A DNA stretch of 30,366 bases from assembly GCA_027604665.1 (NCBI GenBank), contig JADGIZ010000074.1, positions 1-30,366 on the forward strand, written 5' to 3'. The stretch comes from Polyrhizophydium stewartii. Lineage: Eukaryota; Chytridiomycota; Chytridiomycetes; Rhizophydiales. The translations under genes and the position numbers were made by a program. Shown here piece after piece: positions 29,290 through 30,366 of the stretch. A model generated the notes under the pieces. The model was not told where the DNA came from. It ran no database searches and saw only the letters and a program-made list of their open reading frames with translations. Position 1 is the first letter of the stretch. Each line of letters begins with the position of its first letter.

Positions 29290-29863
29290 GGGTCGCAATT
29301 GTGCTCATAGGCCAAGAAATACACAAGGCAAATGAAGCGATTTTGCCTTGCACTGATGTCACTCATCATATAACTTGCTGGAGAATGTCCTGGTAGGTGC
29401 AGATGTGTGTGACTGGCGGGTGTCGGTGTTGGAACACGTCAGAGCAGCCAGCAACAAGTAGAAGAAAGGAAAGAAGTTGTTATTGAGCTTATTGTGAAGG
29501 CAGGGAGCGAGAGCTCGCATTTTAAGCGATTCAAGAAGAGATGCAGTGGCACGTAGCGCAGTCCAATCAGAAATGTACCGATGACACGCAGAGTGACGTG
29601 GAGGTGAGATGAAAAACAAGCGATTAGGAAATGGGCGCGGGGGAGCAGGCCAGACCCCGAGAGTTCGGTGGCGCTGAGACCGGTGGAGGCGCTGGGAGGC
29701 ACTGGACGCGTTGGGACGCGTTGGACGCGTTGGACGCGTTGCAAAGGGGCCCAGAGTCGGGGCCTGACGCGATGGTGACGTGCTGGTGACGTATGCGTTG
29801 TGTGACGCGCCCAGAGCAGCCGAGATACACCCTCGAGGTACAGATCTTGTCCTTTCAACACGT
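29290..29863. other. Gene-free region between dynein and the last ORF
   Basis: About 570 bases without a convincing gene. The first part, to about 29620, is less GC-rich and would hold the dynein 3' UTR; no AATAAA was found. The second part holds clustered ACGCGT and TGACG motifs (see the separate entry). Antisense frames here lack family features and look like chance. Confidence 0.6.
29703..29810 (+). promoter_or_regulatory. Clustered ACGCGT and TGACG motifs upstream of the last ORF
   Basis: Four ACGCGT hexamers start at 29706, 29716, 29725 and 29734 as part of a GGACGCGTT tandem repeat. Four TGACG pentamers follow at 29765, 29775, 29787 and 29803. ACGCGT is the MluI cell-cycle box in yeasts and TGACG is the core bound by many bZIP factors. 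The cluster ends about 55 bases before ATG 29864. A regulatory role is inferred from motif density and position. Confidence 0.4.
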
Positions 29864-30366
29864 ATGGTGGCCGAGGAGGTGGCCAAGGTTCAGGCCACAG
29901 GCGAGGCAGGTGCCCGCCGAGCCACTGTTCGCGCTGCGAAGCGCCAGGCTGACCCAGACCTGCTGAAGGTCGCCGCCCCGGAGCAGCATGCCTCTCCGCC
30001 GCCATCCGCATTGGCGCCGCCGCCCGAGGTCTCAGGCCTGACCACCGAGGCGGCTGGCCCGGAGGCCCTCGAGCTGGCAGATCGGCGCGTGCAGGAGATG
30101 ATCCTGTCGCCGGCGGCGCCAGGGCTTGGTCTTACGACGATGGTGCGCACGCCCACGGCCACGCCGGCCCAGATCAAGGCAGTTGCCGAGGTGATCAACA
30201 GCCTCTCGGAGGGCGAGCGTCCTGCACCAGGCCTCACGCGGGTGGACCTGGGCGCGCGGTTCCGCGCGATCTCCAAGTGCGCGATCGCACTGCGGTCGCT
30301 GGACTCGACGCCAGTCGAGGGCGCCCCGCCGCACCTAATCGTAGGTCGCCTCGTGCAGAAGTGGGG
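29864..30366 (+). CDS. Unrecognised protein, 5' part (runs off the window)
   Basis: From ATG 29864 the frame is open to the last base, about 167 codons, with strong G/C in third positions (GAG, GTC, CTC, AAG) as in the confirmed genes. The frame is also open upstream to a TGA at 29765. The N-terminus is Ala/Glu/Lys-rich and probably helical (MVAEEVAKVQATGEAGARRA). A Pro/Ala-rich linker follows, and then a more ordered part with ATPAQIKAVAEVINSLSEGE and LGARFRAISKCAIALRSLDS. No known domain is recognised and no membrane segment is seen. A splice site near the window end (ATCGTAGGTCGC) cannot be judged. Confidence 0.5.
   Translation, partial: MVAEEVAKVQATGEAGARRATVRAAKRQADPDLLKVAAPEQHASPPPSALAPPPEVSGLTTEAAGPEALELADRRVQEMILSPAAPGLGLTTMVRTPTATPAQIKAVAEVINSLSEGERPAPGLTRVDLGARFRAISKCAIALRSLDSTPVEGAPPHLIVGRLVQKW

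Noticed and set aside
1..30366. CRISPR arrays, tRNA or rRNA genes, bacterial operon signals
   Set aside because: No regularly spaced repeats, cloverleaf-like segments or rRNA cores were recognised; the genes are spliced eukaryotic genes.

Overview
The window is nuclear DNA from a GC-rich, intron-containing, flagellated single-celled eukaryote. Genes are densely packed and carry many short GT-AG introns (53-354 nt). The gene set is typical of eukaryotes: a Mediator subunit, a mitochondrial complex I subunit, a mitochondrial carrier and an axonemal dynein heavy chain. I cannot name the species; a flagellated protist or zoosporic fungus-like lineage would fit. Exon boundaries were placed by reading frame continuity, splice signals and remembered family patterns; no transcript or search evidence was available.

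Layout. 1-534 (+) is the tail of an Ala/Pro-rich ORF. 707-3578 (-) is a five-exon TMEM62-like membrane metallophosphoesterase. 3737-4647 is repeat copy 1. 4725-6512 (-) is a SET-domain methyltransferase. 6603-7865 (-) is a five-exon UCP-like mitochondrial carrier. 8004-8892 is repeat copy 2. 8924-9535 (-) is a Cdc25-like rhodanese. 9605-10558 (+) is a dienelactone-hydrolase-family protein. 10580-11393 (-) is a stand-alone DNA polymerase beta 8-kDa-like domain protein. 11408-12695 (+) is an NDUFB8-like complex I subunit. 12826-13661 (-) is a secreted Cys-rich CPYY-repeat protein. 13971-14592 (+) is MED31. About 14892-29289 (+) is a single-headed inner-arm-type axonemal dynein heavy chain (DNAH3/7/12 type). 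29864-end (+) is an unrecognised open ORF.

Main discovery. The dynein heavy chain carries a 390-residue in-frame intein (19687-20856) inserted exactly between the Lys and Thr of the AAA1 Walker A motif (GPAGTGK^T). It keeps the splicing residues (Cys1, block B His, terminal His-Asn, +1 Thr), but both LAGLIDADG endonuclease motifs have lost their catalytic Asp. A 58-nt spliceosomal intron ends only 11 nt upstream, so the main ATP site of the motor is assembled by RNA splicing and then by protein splicing.

Second discovery. The two ~0.9 kb repeats each hold a 133-codon ORF. Its end resembles the zinc finger plus RuvC-III region of Fanzor (eukaryotic TnpB-like) proteins, with the RuvC-III Asp replaced by His in both copies. 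These look like dead mobile-element remnants.
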